Part shown: piece after piece, positions 8,619 through 16,642 of the stretch | Numbering within the stretch: position 1 is the first letter of the stretch | Layout: every line of letters starts with the position of its first letter | Origin: Acidimicrobiia bacterium | Lineage (GTDB): Bacteria; Actinomycetota; Acidimicrobiia; Acidimicrobiales; Aldehydirespiratoraceae | Assembly: GCA_022819505.1 (NCBI GenBank) | Contig: JAJEHD010000018.1 | Location: forward strand, 372,001-436,000 | Direction of reading: 5' to 3' | DNA: 64,000 nucleotides | The notes under the pieces: model-generated | Databases searched by the model: none | Told to the model about the DNA's origin: nothing | Seen by the model: only the letters and a program-made list of their open reading frames with translations | Translations under genes and position numbers: made by a program

Positions 8619-9926
8619 TCACCGCCCGGTTGCTGCACTGCTTTGCTGGTGGTCAGGTCGCCGGCGTTCTTCCCGGCTGGGGACTCCGGCAGGTTGGGGG
8701 CGTTTGGCCGTCCACATGCCGGTCAGGGCCGGGTCGCGGGCCCGGGCCGGGCCGTAGGTCGCCGGGTCCGGGGGGTGCAGGGTGTGGTTGCCGTTCGTGG
8801 TGCGAATCCGCCACTTGTGATGATGAATCTTGTTGTGGCAGTCCCAGCAGACAGGGACCATGTTGTCGAGGCGCGTGGACCCGCCCTGCGAAACAGGCCG
8901 GATGTGGTGGATCTGACACAGCGCCGGGTGAGCGGCGCAGTGGAAGCAGCCGCCGTAGCGGGCGAAGAGGATCTGGCGCTGCGCCTTGGTGGCGGTGCGC
9001 ACCGAGTGGGTCCGCCAGATGGGCTTGCCGTAGCGGTCGTAGACGAGGCCAGTGAACTTGGCGTTGCAGGCAAGCTGCTCAAGGATGTCGGACGGCAGCC
9101 GTGCACCCTCGGGGAGTTCGGCGACGAGCTCGCCGGTGCGGTCGTCGACGTGCGCGACCACGCAGATGTCGGCGAAGGGCGTTCCGCTGGTTGCTGCTTC
9201 GGCGGGAGTGGAGGTGAGGTTGTCGAGCGCGTCGGCCATGCACTGGTCGAATGTGCGCCGCTGATCGCGGTTGCCGTTGGCGGCGTTCTTCTTGTCGCCG
9301 TCGTACATGCGGCGAGCCTCGGCCTCGAGCCGGTTGTGGATCTGCCTGCCGGTCACCGCATCGAATTCGCCGTAAAGGTGGATCATGCCCCCGTCACCGT
9401 CCCACATTCGCAGGCGGCGCCTCGACCGCTGGCGGGCGTGGTCGGCCGCCCCGCCGTCGTCCTGGCGCTCGGTGGCCCACCGGCGGGCCTCCTTGGTGAA
9501 CTGCTCGGGCCGCATGGTTTCGGCCTTGGCCAGCAGTTCGCCGTCTGATGCGACGTCCTCGGCGCTGGTCTTCTCGACGGCTTCGGCCAGCCGTTTGGCG
9601 TTGGTCGCCGACACGCGACCGTCAGCTACCGCGTCGCGCAGCTCTGGTATGCCGCTCAAGGTTTCGGCCGTCTTGACCTGGCTGCGGGCCTCGTGCCTTG
9701 ACAGGCCGGCGCGGGCGGCCAGCACCTCGGCACCGCCGTCGCCGTGACGCTCCTGGCCTGCCACCGTGGCTGCGGCCGAGACCTGGAACGCCGTGTTCAC
9801 GCCATCGATGACCTTGGAGATCTCCAGGCCTTCGAGCAGTTCCGAGCACGACGCCTCCCCTTCGTCGGCGCAGGCCAGCATCTCCTTCACCGCGGCCTCA
9901 GCCCGTCGGGCGGCTTCGATCAACAT
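8619..9926 (-). CDS. DUF222 / HNH endonuclease domain protein
   Basis: Actinobacterial '13E12-repeat' type protein (about 435 residues): an N-terminal alpha-helical DUF222 region followed by a C-terminal HNH nuclease domain. The HNH core is visible as GCFHCAAHPALCQIHHIRPV, then STRLDNMVPVCWDCHNKIHHH, giving paired Cys zinc ligands and the catalytic HH. Such genes are abundant and often repeated in actinobacterial genomes; their role is unproven. The ATG at 9926 is chosen because TTGACA (9957-9962, minus) and CATGAT (9933-9938, minus) form a promoter with an 18-bp spacer ending 6 bases before it. Upstream in-frame starts are ATG 9932 and TTG 9962. Confidence 0.88.
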   Translation of the reverse strand: MLIEAARRAEAAVKEMLACADEGEASCSELLEGLEISKVIDGVNTAFQVSAAATVAGQERHGDGGAEVLAARAGLSRHEARSQVKTAETLSGIPELRDAVADGRVSATNAKRLAEAVEKTSAEDVASDGELLAKAETMRPEQFTKEARRWATERQDDGGAADHARQRSRRRLRMWDGDGGMIHLYGEFDAVTGRQIHNRLEAEARRMYDGDKKNAANGNRDQRRTFDQCMADALDNLTSTPAEAATSGTPFADICVVAHVDDRTGELVAELPEGARLPSDILEQLACNAKFTGLVYDRYGKPIWRTHSVRTATKAQRQILFARYGGCFHCAAHPALCQIHHIRPVSQGGSTRLDNMVPVCWDCHNKIHHHKWRIRTTNGNHTLHPPDPATYGPARARDPALTGMWTAKRPQPAGVPSREERRRPDHQQSSAATGR

Positions 9927-9932
9927 GGACAT

Positions 9933-9962
9933 ATCATGCCATAGGGGTGTGACATCTGTCAA
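9933..9962 (-). promoter_or_regulatory. Sigma70-like promoter of the DUF222/HNH gene
   Basis: Minus-strand TTGACA (consensus -35) at 9957-9962, an 18-bp spacer and CATGAT at 9933-9938. An AGCAT-N4-ATGCT palindrome at 9962-9975 abuts the -35 and could be an operator. The stretch 9960-10000 is noticeably AT-rich for this genome. Confidence 0.55.
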
Positions 9963-10063
9963 GCATTTACATGCTATAACAAGATAAATCTGGTGATCTG
10001 ATTGGCTCGGTGAGTGCGGCAGACGGCCGCGCCGGGCCCGTGCACGGCGGATACGGTGAGCTT

Positions 10064-10549
10064 GTGAGCCCGAACACTGGCCGTCCCCTGCCGGACGGCG
10101 GCGACGGATCCATGGCAGACGTCGAGGAGATTCGCAAGCTGAAGGCGCGCTACTTTCGCCTGCTCGATCAGCAGGACTGGCAGGGTGTGAGCGACGTGTT
10201 CGCCCCGGATGCGCTGATCGATGTGTCGAGCAGCACCGTCAGCGGCTCGGGCCGGGGCGTCTACAGCAGCCGCGACAGCTTCGTTGACATCGTGTCGAAG
10301 CTCCTGCACGGTGCGGTCACCGTCCATCACGGCCACACCGAGGAGATCGAGCTGACCGGTGCCGACAGCGCTACGGGCCTGTGGGCCATGGAGGACCGCA
10401 TCTGGTTTCCCGAGGGCAGCCCGGTCCGAACCTTGTGGGGCGCAGGCTGGTACGAGGAGGAGTACGAGCGTGTCGATAGACGCTGGCGGATCAAGCGCAT
10501 GGTGCTGCGCCGCCAGCGGCTGGAGCTCGACGGAAACCCGGTCGACTAG
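10064..10549 (+). CDS. NTF2-like / SnoaL-fold protein
   Basis: Protein of 161 residues with a cone-shaped NTF2/SnoaL-type fold: the opening helix EEIRKLKARYFRLLDQQDW, the FAPDALID strand and a C-terminal WYEEEYERVDRRWRIKRMVL strand pair. Members act as small-molecule isomerases, dehydratases or ligand-binding proteins; the function is not predictable. The GTG at 10064 follows TACGGT (10052-10057) by 6 bases, so it is preferred; the ATG at 10112 just before the domain is an alternative. It stands alone between the HNH gene and the convergent McrBC operon. Confidence 0.8.
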   Translation: MSPNTGRPLPDGGDGSMADVEEIRKLKARYFRLLDQQDWQGVSDVFAPDALIDVSSSTVSGSGRGVYSSRDSFVDIVSKLLHGAVTVHHGHTEEIELTGADSATGLWAMEDRIWFPEGSPVRTLWGAGWYEEEYERVDRRWRIKRMVLRRQRLELDGNPVD

Positions 10550-10609
10550 TCACGGTCTCGCCGCTGAGCCGCACTCCGGGCCCGACCTTTGTGTGGCCGG
10601 ATGCGCGAG

Positions 10610-12103
10610 CTAGCCGAATGCCGATGCCTGGGTAGCGGCCGCCGCCGCGGTCCGATCCTCGATCCAGTCGGCGAGCCGGTCCACGTTCCGGGCGACATCC
10701 GCGGACGAGCCCGACAGGTCCAGCGCGTAGGTGTGCAGGACCTTGCCGGCGTGGCGAACTCGAATCGATGAGACAGCGGCCGTGCCTGCTGGTGCCGTTG
10801 GCTCCAGAGATCCGGACGACCGGACGGGAGAGCCGTTGTGGTCGAGGTCGGGGTCATCGGGGCGGTTGGCGTCGAGGCAGTAGATGAGGACGCCTTCGGG
10901 GAGGTCGAGGGCGGTGGTGTAGGCCAGCAGCTGGTAGTAGTCGGGGTGGCGCCCGGCCGCGGCGTCGTCGGTGAGCTTGTACTTGATGTCGGCGACGAAC
11001 CTGGGGGAGCCGCCCGATCGGAACAGCAGGTCGGGCTTGATGGCCACCGTGCGCTCCTCGTCGAGCCGATCGCCGTGCTGGTCCTTCACGTCGAGGCGCC
11101 CCTTCAGGGCTCGCCGAAGCCGCTCGGTCACGAACCGCTCGAACAGCTCGTTCATGTCCAGCATGAACGACGAGGCCTGAGTCTCCCCGACGGCGTCCCG
11201 CAGCGTCAGGTTCGCCAGCACGAGCCGAGAGAGCCGCAGCGCAGGCTTGTAGTGCTCATTGAGGCGGGTGAACACGACTCGGTCATCGTCGGTGTGGCGG
11301 TGCGGTACGTCGCCCACGTCCTCGAGGGTGACGAGATGCTGCATCAGCCGGCGACGGTCGATGGGCTGCACGCCAGCCACTCGCAGTGATCGGGACACGG
11401 CCGCCTTCAGATACGAGTTCTCGATCAGGTCGGCGGTGAATTCGGTGAACCGGCAGGCGGTAGGTATGACGACACCGGGCTGCGCGAGCTGCCGAGCCAT
11501 ATCGACGCGGCCCCGCAACGCGACGAGCCGGTCGCGCTGCTCCCGGTAGGAGTGGTACAGCCCGCGGGCCAGGGTGGTTTCGGTGGTTCGGGCGAAGAAC
11601 GACACGAGGGCGGGCAGCAGGTCGCCGGTGGTCTCGAAGCGGACGGCCTCGTCATGCCAGTCCCGGGGCCGCAGCCCTACTTCGAGTAGCAGGAACAGGT
11701 TGCGCAACGGGATCTTGGGCCGCACAAGCACCTGCAACCCCTCCACATTCATCGAGCCCACGTAGTTGTGCGCCGCGACCTGCCAGTACCCCGGCCGCTC
11801 GTCCGGCTCGACCGACAGGTACCGCCCATTGCCCACGCCGTTCAGCGCGCTGGCTTGCTCGTTGCTCAACGCCACCAGCTCGCGGCCATACTCGCGAAGG
11901 GTCAGCGTCCGAACAGTGTGTTCCCCGTATGGCGATGTAGGGCGGTTCGCGCCTCCGGTTTGTCCCGAGCCCGCGGCCGGGTCCAAGGGTTGGGTGCTGA
12001 CCGGCGGCTGGACGGGCACGGCGGCACGGACCTCGGAGCCGCGTCCGGCTGCCGTGACCCGGTCGGTTGACGCGGCGACGTCGCCGAGCGCCGTTGGAGT
12101 CAT
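10610..12103 (-). CDS. McrC-family restriction endonuclease subunit
   Basis: Nuclease partner of an McrB-type AAA+ motor (about 497 residues). An N-terminal Pro/Gly/Ala-rich leader of about 60 residues precedes the McrC-like core beginning RTLTLREYGRELV. The C-terminal PD-(D/E)xK site is clear: PD at about 357-358 in AIKPDLLFRS and DIK at about 372-374 in FVADIKYK, followed by PDYYQLLAY. In McrBC systems this subunit cleaves DNA after NTP-driven translocation by McrB. It is the last gene of the operon, 31 bp after the small zinc protein. An ATG start is used; a GTG lies two codons upstream. Confidence 0.92.
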   Translation of the reverse strand: MTPTALGDVAASTDRVTAAGRGSEVRAAVPVQPPVSTQPLDPAAGSGQTGGANRPTSPYGEHTVRTLTLREYGRELVALSNEQASALNGVGNGRYLSVEPDERPGYWQVAAHNYVGSMNVEGLQVLVRPKIPLRNLFLLLEVGLRPRDWHDEAVRFETTGDLLPALVSFFARTTETTLARGLYHSYREQRDRLVALRGRVDMARQLAQPGVVIPTACRFTEFTADLIENSYLKAAVSRSLRVAGVQPIDRRRLMQHLVTLEDVGDVPHRHTDDDRVVFTRLNEHYKPALRLSRLVLANLTLRDAVGETQASSFMLDMNELFERFVTERLRRALKGRLDVKDQHGDRLDEERTVAIKPDLLFRSGGSPRFVADIKYKLTDDAAAGRHPDYYQLLAYTTALDLPEGVLIYCLDANRPDDPDLDHNGSPVRSSGSLEPTAPAGTAAVSSIRVRHAGKVLHTYALDLSGSSADVARNVDRLADWIEDRTAAAAATQASAFG

Positions 12104-12134
12104 GAGCACCTATGCATCGAGTGCGCCCGCCAAG

Positions 12135-12470
12135 TCAGCGCGCTCCATCCGCTCCGTCATCACTGCCAAGGAGTGGCTGGCGACGCAGGTGGGCGATGTG
12201 GTCTTCGATCTCGGCGCGGTCGATGTTCCTCAAGCCGCAGCCCGGGGCGCTGCAGTGCCAGGCGCCGGCGACTTCGATGTCCTGGCCCGTGGTGAGGATG
12301 TCGCCGACCCTGATGTCGTCGGCGTCGATGCCGATCAGCCGGGCCCGGCCCCGGAACTCGGGCTCGGCGTCGGCGTGAGCGTCGGCGAGCATCGCCCTGC
12401 CGCTTCTACAGGTGCAATCGGGCCATGGCCGATTACATCCTGGGCACGACCCGGGCGGCGGCCTGGTCAT
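12135..12470 (-). CDS. Small Cys/His-rich (putative zinc-binding) protein of the McrBC operon
   Basis: Family not recognised. The 111-residue protein has an N-terminal CPGCNRPWPDCTC knot and a second cluster, HCSAPGCGLRN followed by EDHIAHLR, that could complete one or two zinc sites (C2-C2 or C2-H2-like). Between them is IGIDADDIRVGDILTTG, a small beta segment. Its ATG overlaps the stop of the McrB gene by four bases (ATGA), so it is translated with the McrB-McrC unit and is not a chance frame. Possible roles are DNA recognition or bridging; none is shown. Confidence 0.7.
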   Translation of the reverse strand: MTRPPPGSCPGCNRPWPDCTCRSGRAMLADAHADAEPEFRGRARLIGIDADDIRVGDILTTGQDIEVAGAWHCSAPGCGLRNIDRAEIEDHIAHLRRQPLLGSDDGADGAR

Positions 12471-15400
12471 CGCTCGTCCTCCGACTGCGCAGAGCCGGGC
12501 CCGGTCGCGGCTTCTTCGTCCGCGGCTGCATGTTCATCCTCGGAGCCGTCGGTACTCCCCGGGTCGTCGTCATCGCCGGAGTCGTCATCATCGCCGGAGT
12601 CGACATCGGACTCTGCCGCTGGCCCGTTGCGCCCCATCACAGCACCGAACCGGAAGTGCTCGATCCGGTCGGGGTCGCCAAAGAACTGGTCCTCGATGAA
12701 CGGCTCGATGTTGTACTCCCAGATGCGCCGCAGCCGTTGACGCTGCTCGTCCTGTGACGAGCCGTACTGCTTCATGAAGTGGCTTGGGCCGAGCAGAAGA
12801 TGCGAGCCTCCCAGCTCTCTAGTGAGCTCGTCGTTGACAGCGTCCACGAGACGACCGATCCAGCCGGGTTGGTCCTCGCGCTTCAGCCAGCGGGCGAGCA
12901 AGCCGGCCATCGGGCCGCTGTCTGGGAAGAACGGCACGAAGTGGAACCGGCGTCGCAGCGCCGCGTCCACTAGAGCAATCGACCGGTCGGCGGTGTTCAT
13001 CGTTCCGATGAACCACAGGTTGTCGGGCAGCGAGAACGGCTCCTCGGGCCGGTAGAGCGTGTGCACGCTCTCGTCGCGGTACTCCAGCAGGAACAGCAAC
13101 TCCCCAAGAACGCGGGGCAGGTTCCCCCGGTTGATCTCGTCAATGATCATCACATGCTGGTCGGATGCCTCGGAGGCCTGTTCCGCCAAGCGAGCCAGCG
13201 GCCCATGCGTCAGCTCGTAGCGAATGCCCCCGTCCTTGCTGGTCTTCGCGGGCCGGTACCCCTCGAAGAAGTCCTCGTAGGACGTGGACGGATGGAACTG
13301 CACCAGCGCCCGGCACGACTCCTCCGGGGCCAGCACCTTGGCGAGCTTCCGGGCCAGGTAGGTCTTGCCGGTCCCCGGGGGCCCATACAGGATCACCTGC
13401 CCCTTGTCCTTGAGCAACTCGACGATGTCGTTCAGGAACTCAACGTCGACGAGCAACTCATCCGCAAGTTCAGCGAGGCCGATCGGGCTGCCGGGAGGTG
13501 GTGGTTCTTGGTCAAGCAACCACCCCAAGAACGTTGCCATCCCAAGCGTGTCGTCGCCGAAGTGCGGTTCGAGGTGCTCGCGGAGACGGCGGTCGGCGTC
13601 CAACACTCTGTGTCCGTAGCTGGATCCCGCCGGTTTGGGCAGCCCCAACCGTCGCAGCATCGCGGCGCGACCCCATTTTCCTCCCTGCACGCCGATGGCG
13701 AGAAAGTCCTGCGGGTGGGTAATGGCAAGAAGCCGGCTGGTCGTGGAGTGTCCCAGACCGGGGGTCTTCCGGCTGCTGCGGGTGTCGGTGAGCTGGTCAT
13801 AGCGGCGCCAGGGCTCGTCATCGCTCGAGCACAGGTACCCGATGTGATCCAGCATCCTGGCGTACTCGTGGCCATCGAGGGACTGGATCCACTTCATCAC
13901 GCCCTGGGCATGCGGATACACGTATGTCCCGGCAGACCAAGTTCCGTGCGATGCAACCGCGGTCAAGTCGTTATGGCCTAGGTCGGCGATCCTCTCCGAC
14001 GCGAGCTTCTCGGCCCACTCGGCCCGTAGCTGCCCCTGCTCCTCGTGCGCGTCGGTGGGATATCCCGACTCGTCGCGGAACCGAGCGATGAGGGAGGACA
14101 GATCCTCGCCGGGTTCGCCGCCCCCGCCCGAGCCAGGCTCTTGCCTGCGCAGCCAGTACAGGAAGCCCGCGATGGCTTGCGGGTCATCGTCGAGATGGGA
14201 AGCGAGATGCTCCCGAAGCCGATCATTCGCGTCCACGACCCGCTGCCCGTATGTCGTGCCGCGGGGCGCTGGAAGGCCAAGCTTGCGCAACATGTGGACA
14301 CGCCCCCATTGGCCTTCATGGTTGGGGACTGGCAGGAACTTGTCCGGGTGACAGATGGCAAGGGTGCGACTCGCCTGAAGGCCCGTGAAGCCCATGGTGC
14401 CGGTGTCGCGATTGAATCCTCCTACCTGGTCGACGAGACGATCGATCCTGGTCGCCAGTTCATCCTTACCCCAGCAAAGATCGCGGATCCTGTCGAGAAG
14501 CCTGTCGTACCCGGCATCGTCGAGATCGATTATGAACTGCTGCCTTCGGCCCTCCCCGCGATCCACGTAATCCCCATAGTCCACCGCATTGCTTGTGTAT
14601 GCGAGAAGATCCTCGCGGCTCAAGGACGCAACGTTCTCTTCTGACAGCTTCTGGGCCCATTCCGACCGCAGCCGCTTCTGTTCCAAGTGAGCGTCAGTCG
14701 GGTACTCCGTCTCGTTGAGGAACCGTTCGACCAGATGGGCCAGGTCCGAGTCTTCGCCGCCGGGCGCGGCTCGAGGACCGGGATCCTGACCCGTCTCCAG
14801 CAGTTGGTGCAGACGCCATGCGCCGTCGTTGCGCTCTATCGAGCAGAGAGACTGTTGCGCTCCGAGTGAGTTCCGCAGGTCCTGCTTGAGGGCTGAGAGG
14901 GGCACACCGACGCGCTTCCAGTCCACCGACACGGCATGGGGCCAGGCGGGGTCGTGCTCGTCGAACCTGTACTCCCGCGTCACTGTGCCGAGGCTGATCT
15001 CCCGGTTCCTCCCATTCGTCACCACGAGATCGCCCACACGCACGTTCAGCAGCCTCAGCATCTGGCTGGCCCAAGTCGAGATCGTCTTGGCCTTCTCGTC
15101 GGGGTAGTCGGAGCGAAGGAAACCCTCCACCTCCTCGCGCCCGGAGACGCTTCTCAGGTCGGGCGAACGCCAGCCGAGGCCGGCGAGGCCGTGTTCGAGG
15201 TTGTAGTCGTAGTGCTCACGGCCTTGGCCAGCCCTTATGAGCCATGCGGTCGCCGCGTCGGCTTGTTCTTTGCGTTCCTGCCGCTCTTGGGCTGAGGACG
15301 GCTTACTTGCCTCGAAGTCGGCTCGCAGTTTTCCGATTCGGTCTTCATCAACTTCCAAGCCCAGTGGGGTCAGGGCTCTACGACCTGGCTCTGGATAGTG

Positions 15401-15694
15401 GACTACGTCAATCTCCTTGAGTTCATGTATCGCCCAGCCCACGCGGTTCTTGAGCTTGGTCTCCTGCCGAGACGGGATCATCGCCGTCCGCTGCTGTTCC
15501 GTGAGGTCCATAGCGTCGGCTACGTGCTCGGCGATTTCTGCGTCGGAGGGCGCATCTCCGAACTCGCGAAGTGCTTGCACTATGGGCCATCTGAGGCTGC
15601 GAAGGTTGGGGAGTTGAGTCTGCTCGCTGCCGGCCGTGGCATCTTCTGCCGCGTGTTCGAGTGGACTGCCGGTTGGCGGGTCTGTGATTGCCAT
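12467..15694 (-). CDS. McrB-type AAA+ restriction subunit with duplicated sensor-like modules
   Basis: NTP-dependent motor of an McrBC-like system (about 1,075 residues; numbering from an upstream TTG at 15700). N-terminus: winged-helix segment resembling Mrr_N (about 35-115), then a beta-rich PUA/EVE-like segment (about 205-290, MLRLLNVRVGDLVVTNG and LRNSLGAQQSL). Next come two tandem homologous modules (about 318-523 and 532-733). The C-terminal AAA+ domain has GPPGTGKT (773-780), DEINRGNL (854-861), MNTADRS (901-907) and RRRF (916-919), all McrB signatures. An Asp/Glu-rich tail follows. The ATG at 15694 sits just after the upstream stop; the TTG would overlap it as TTGA. Confidence 0.93.
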   Translation of the reverse strand: MAITDPPTGSPLEHAAEDATAGSEQTQLPNLRSLRWPIVQALREFGDAPSDAEIAEHVADAMDLTEQQRTAMIPSRQETKLKNRVGWAIHELKEIDVVHYPEPGRRALTPLGLEVDEDRIGKLRADFEASKPSSAQERQERKEQADAATAWLIRAGQGREHYDYNLEHGLAGLGWRSPDLRSVSGREEVEGFLRSDYPDEKAKTISTWASQMLRLLNVRVGDLVVTNGRNREISLGTVTREYRFDEHDPAWPHAVSVDWKRVGVPLSALKQDLRNSLGAQQSLCSIERNDGAWRLHQLLETGQDPGPRAAPGGEDSDLAHLVERFLNETEYPTDAHLEQKRLRSEWAQKLSEENVASLSREDLLAYTSNAVDYGDYVDRGEGRRQQFIIDLDDAGYDRLLDRIRDLCWGKDELATRIDRLVDQVGGFNRDTGTMGFTGLQASRTLAICHPDKFLPVPNHEGQWGRVHMLRKLGLPAPRGTTYGQRVVDANDRLREHLASHLDDDPQAIAGFLYWLRRQEPGSGGGGEPGEDLSSLIARFRDESGYPTDAHEEQGQLRAEWAEKLASERIADLGHNDLTAVASHGTWSAGTYVYPHAQGVMKWIQSLDGHEYARMLDHIGYLCSSDDEPWRRYDQLTDTRSSRKTPGLGHSTTSRLLAITHPQDFLAIGVQGGKWGRAAMLRRLGLPKPAGSSYGHRVLDADRRLREHLEPHFGDDTLGMATFLGWLLDQEPPPPGSPIGLAELADELLVDVEFLNDIVELLKDKGQVILYGPPGTGKTYLARKLAKVLAPEESCRALVQFHPSTSYEDFFEGYRPAKTSKDGGIRYELTHGPLARLAEQASEASDQHVMIIDEINRGNLPRVLGELLFLLEYRDESVHTLYRPEEPFSLPDNLWFIGTMNTADRSIALVDAALRRRFHFVPFFPDSGPMAGLLARWLKREDQPGWIGRLVDAVNDELTRELGGSHLLLGPSHFMKQYGSSQDEQRQRLRRIWEYNIEPFIEDQFFGDPDRIEHFRFGAVMGRNGPAAESDVDSGDDDDSGDDDDPGSTDGSEDEHAAADEEAATGPGSAQSEDER

Positions 15695-15696
15695 GT

Positions 15697-16185
15697 TCAA
15701 CCGCTTTCTAGTTCGGAAAGATCGTTCGTTGCGGAGTCAGGCCGATAATCGTCGTCGGGATCGTCCTCGTTGTCCAGACCGGCGCGTTGGTCGGCGGGGT
15801 GGTCCCAGACTTCGGGGGGCGCGGTGGCCCAGATGGTCACGGAGTAGGTCCACATCACGCCGCCGACGCCCTCCAGGTCGCCCTGCCGATACAGGAAGTA
15901 GCTGCACGTCATGCCGGTGTTGGGGTCGGCCGGGTCGTAGCGGCGGCCTTCCTCGCACTCGATCAGGTCGTCCCAGGTGGGCCCGCCCGCTGGCACGTTC
16001 AGGCGCAGGCACTCGCGCTTCTCCGGATCGTGGGCGTGGTGACCGAGCGTGTCCATGGCGTACTGCAGGATGGCCGAGCGCGCCTCGGTGACCGTCTCGA
16101 CAGCGAAGGGGCGGTCCTCCAACATCACGCAGCCCGACAAGCTGCCCAGCTTGATCTCGAAGTCCGTGCCGAAGTCTGACGCCAT
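15697..16185 (-). CDS. Uncharacterised first gene of the McrBC operon
   Basis: Acidic 162-residue protein, no family recognised. It contains FEIKLGSLSGCVMLEDRPFAV, a long helix ARSAILQYAMDTLG and an aromatic strand VMWTYSVTIWATAP, and ends in a disordered Asp-rich tail. No signal peptide or membrane segment is seen. It is the promoter-proximal gene: TACCGT (minus, 16193-16198) ends 7 bases before its ATG, and its stop lies directly before the McrB start, so it probably belongs to the same restriction unit. A regulator or specificity protein is possible but unproven. Confidence 0.7.
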   Translation of the reverse strand: MASDFGTDFEIKLGSLSGCVMLEDRPFAVETVTEARSAILQYAMDTLGHHAHDPEKRECLRLNVPAGGPTWDDLIECEEGRRYDPADPNTGMTCSYFLYRQGDLEGVGGVMWTYSVTIWATAPPEVWDHPADQRAGLDNEDDPDDDYRPDSATNDLSELESG

Positions 16186-16253
16186 GACGGCCACGGTACG
16201 CAGCCAGTGTGACACCCACCCAAAGAGGGTGCGGCCGTCGGGCCGGAACCGTG

Positions 16254-16472
16254 TCAGGTGCCCAGGGCTGTGATTGGAAGGACCGTCGTCCCGTCTGGGC
16301 GGTCGTAGCCGTAGCCGGCGACGATGACGATCAGCAGCTTGGACGGTGCGGGCATGCGTGAGCCGTCGATCCTGTCGCGCAGCCGCAACAGCGACCGGGC
16401 CGCCCGCTCGATGCCCTCGTCACCACCGAGCTTGACCTCAGCGGCCAGCCAACGCCCGTCGCGTGCCTCAAC
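16254..16472 (-). pseudogene. C-terminal remnant of a DUF4143-type ATPase
   Basis: Reading from 16472 to the TGA at 16254 gives a frame with WLAAEVKLGG, IERAARSLLRLRDRI and a C-terminal LIVIVAGYGYDRPDG...PITALGT. This matches the PD-(D/E)xK-like C-terminal domain of AAA/DUF4143 proteins. An in-frame TAG lies immediately upstream (16473-16475) and no N-terminal ATPase part is present, so it is a decayed fragment. The break coincides with the TACAGTTTCTGGGACATGT sequence that looks like an insertion-sequence end. Confidence 0.65.
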
Positions 16473-16642
16473 CTACAGTTTCTGGGACATGTGGCCTACA
16501 GATTCGGGCCGATTCAGCCAACAACAAATGACAGTCTTGGCGGACAGGTTCATGGCCTCGGCCATCGGGCTGGTGGCTGGGCGTGGGGCGACGGCAGCCG
16601 AAGCCGGTCGGCGCTCAACGTGTCACGAAGTGTCTAGGGCCA
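16473..16642 (+). mobile_element. Possible IS-element remnant
   Basis: Starts with CTACAGTTTCTGGGACATGT, reminiscent of IS481-family ends, and about 70 bases later holds a short frame reading AIGLVAGRGATAAEAGRRS, similar to the first helix of transposase helix-turn-helix regions. No complete transposase or second end is found. Together with the truncated DUF4143 fragment it is best read as a decayed insertion; low confidence. Confidence 0.25.
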
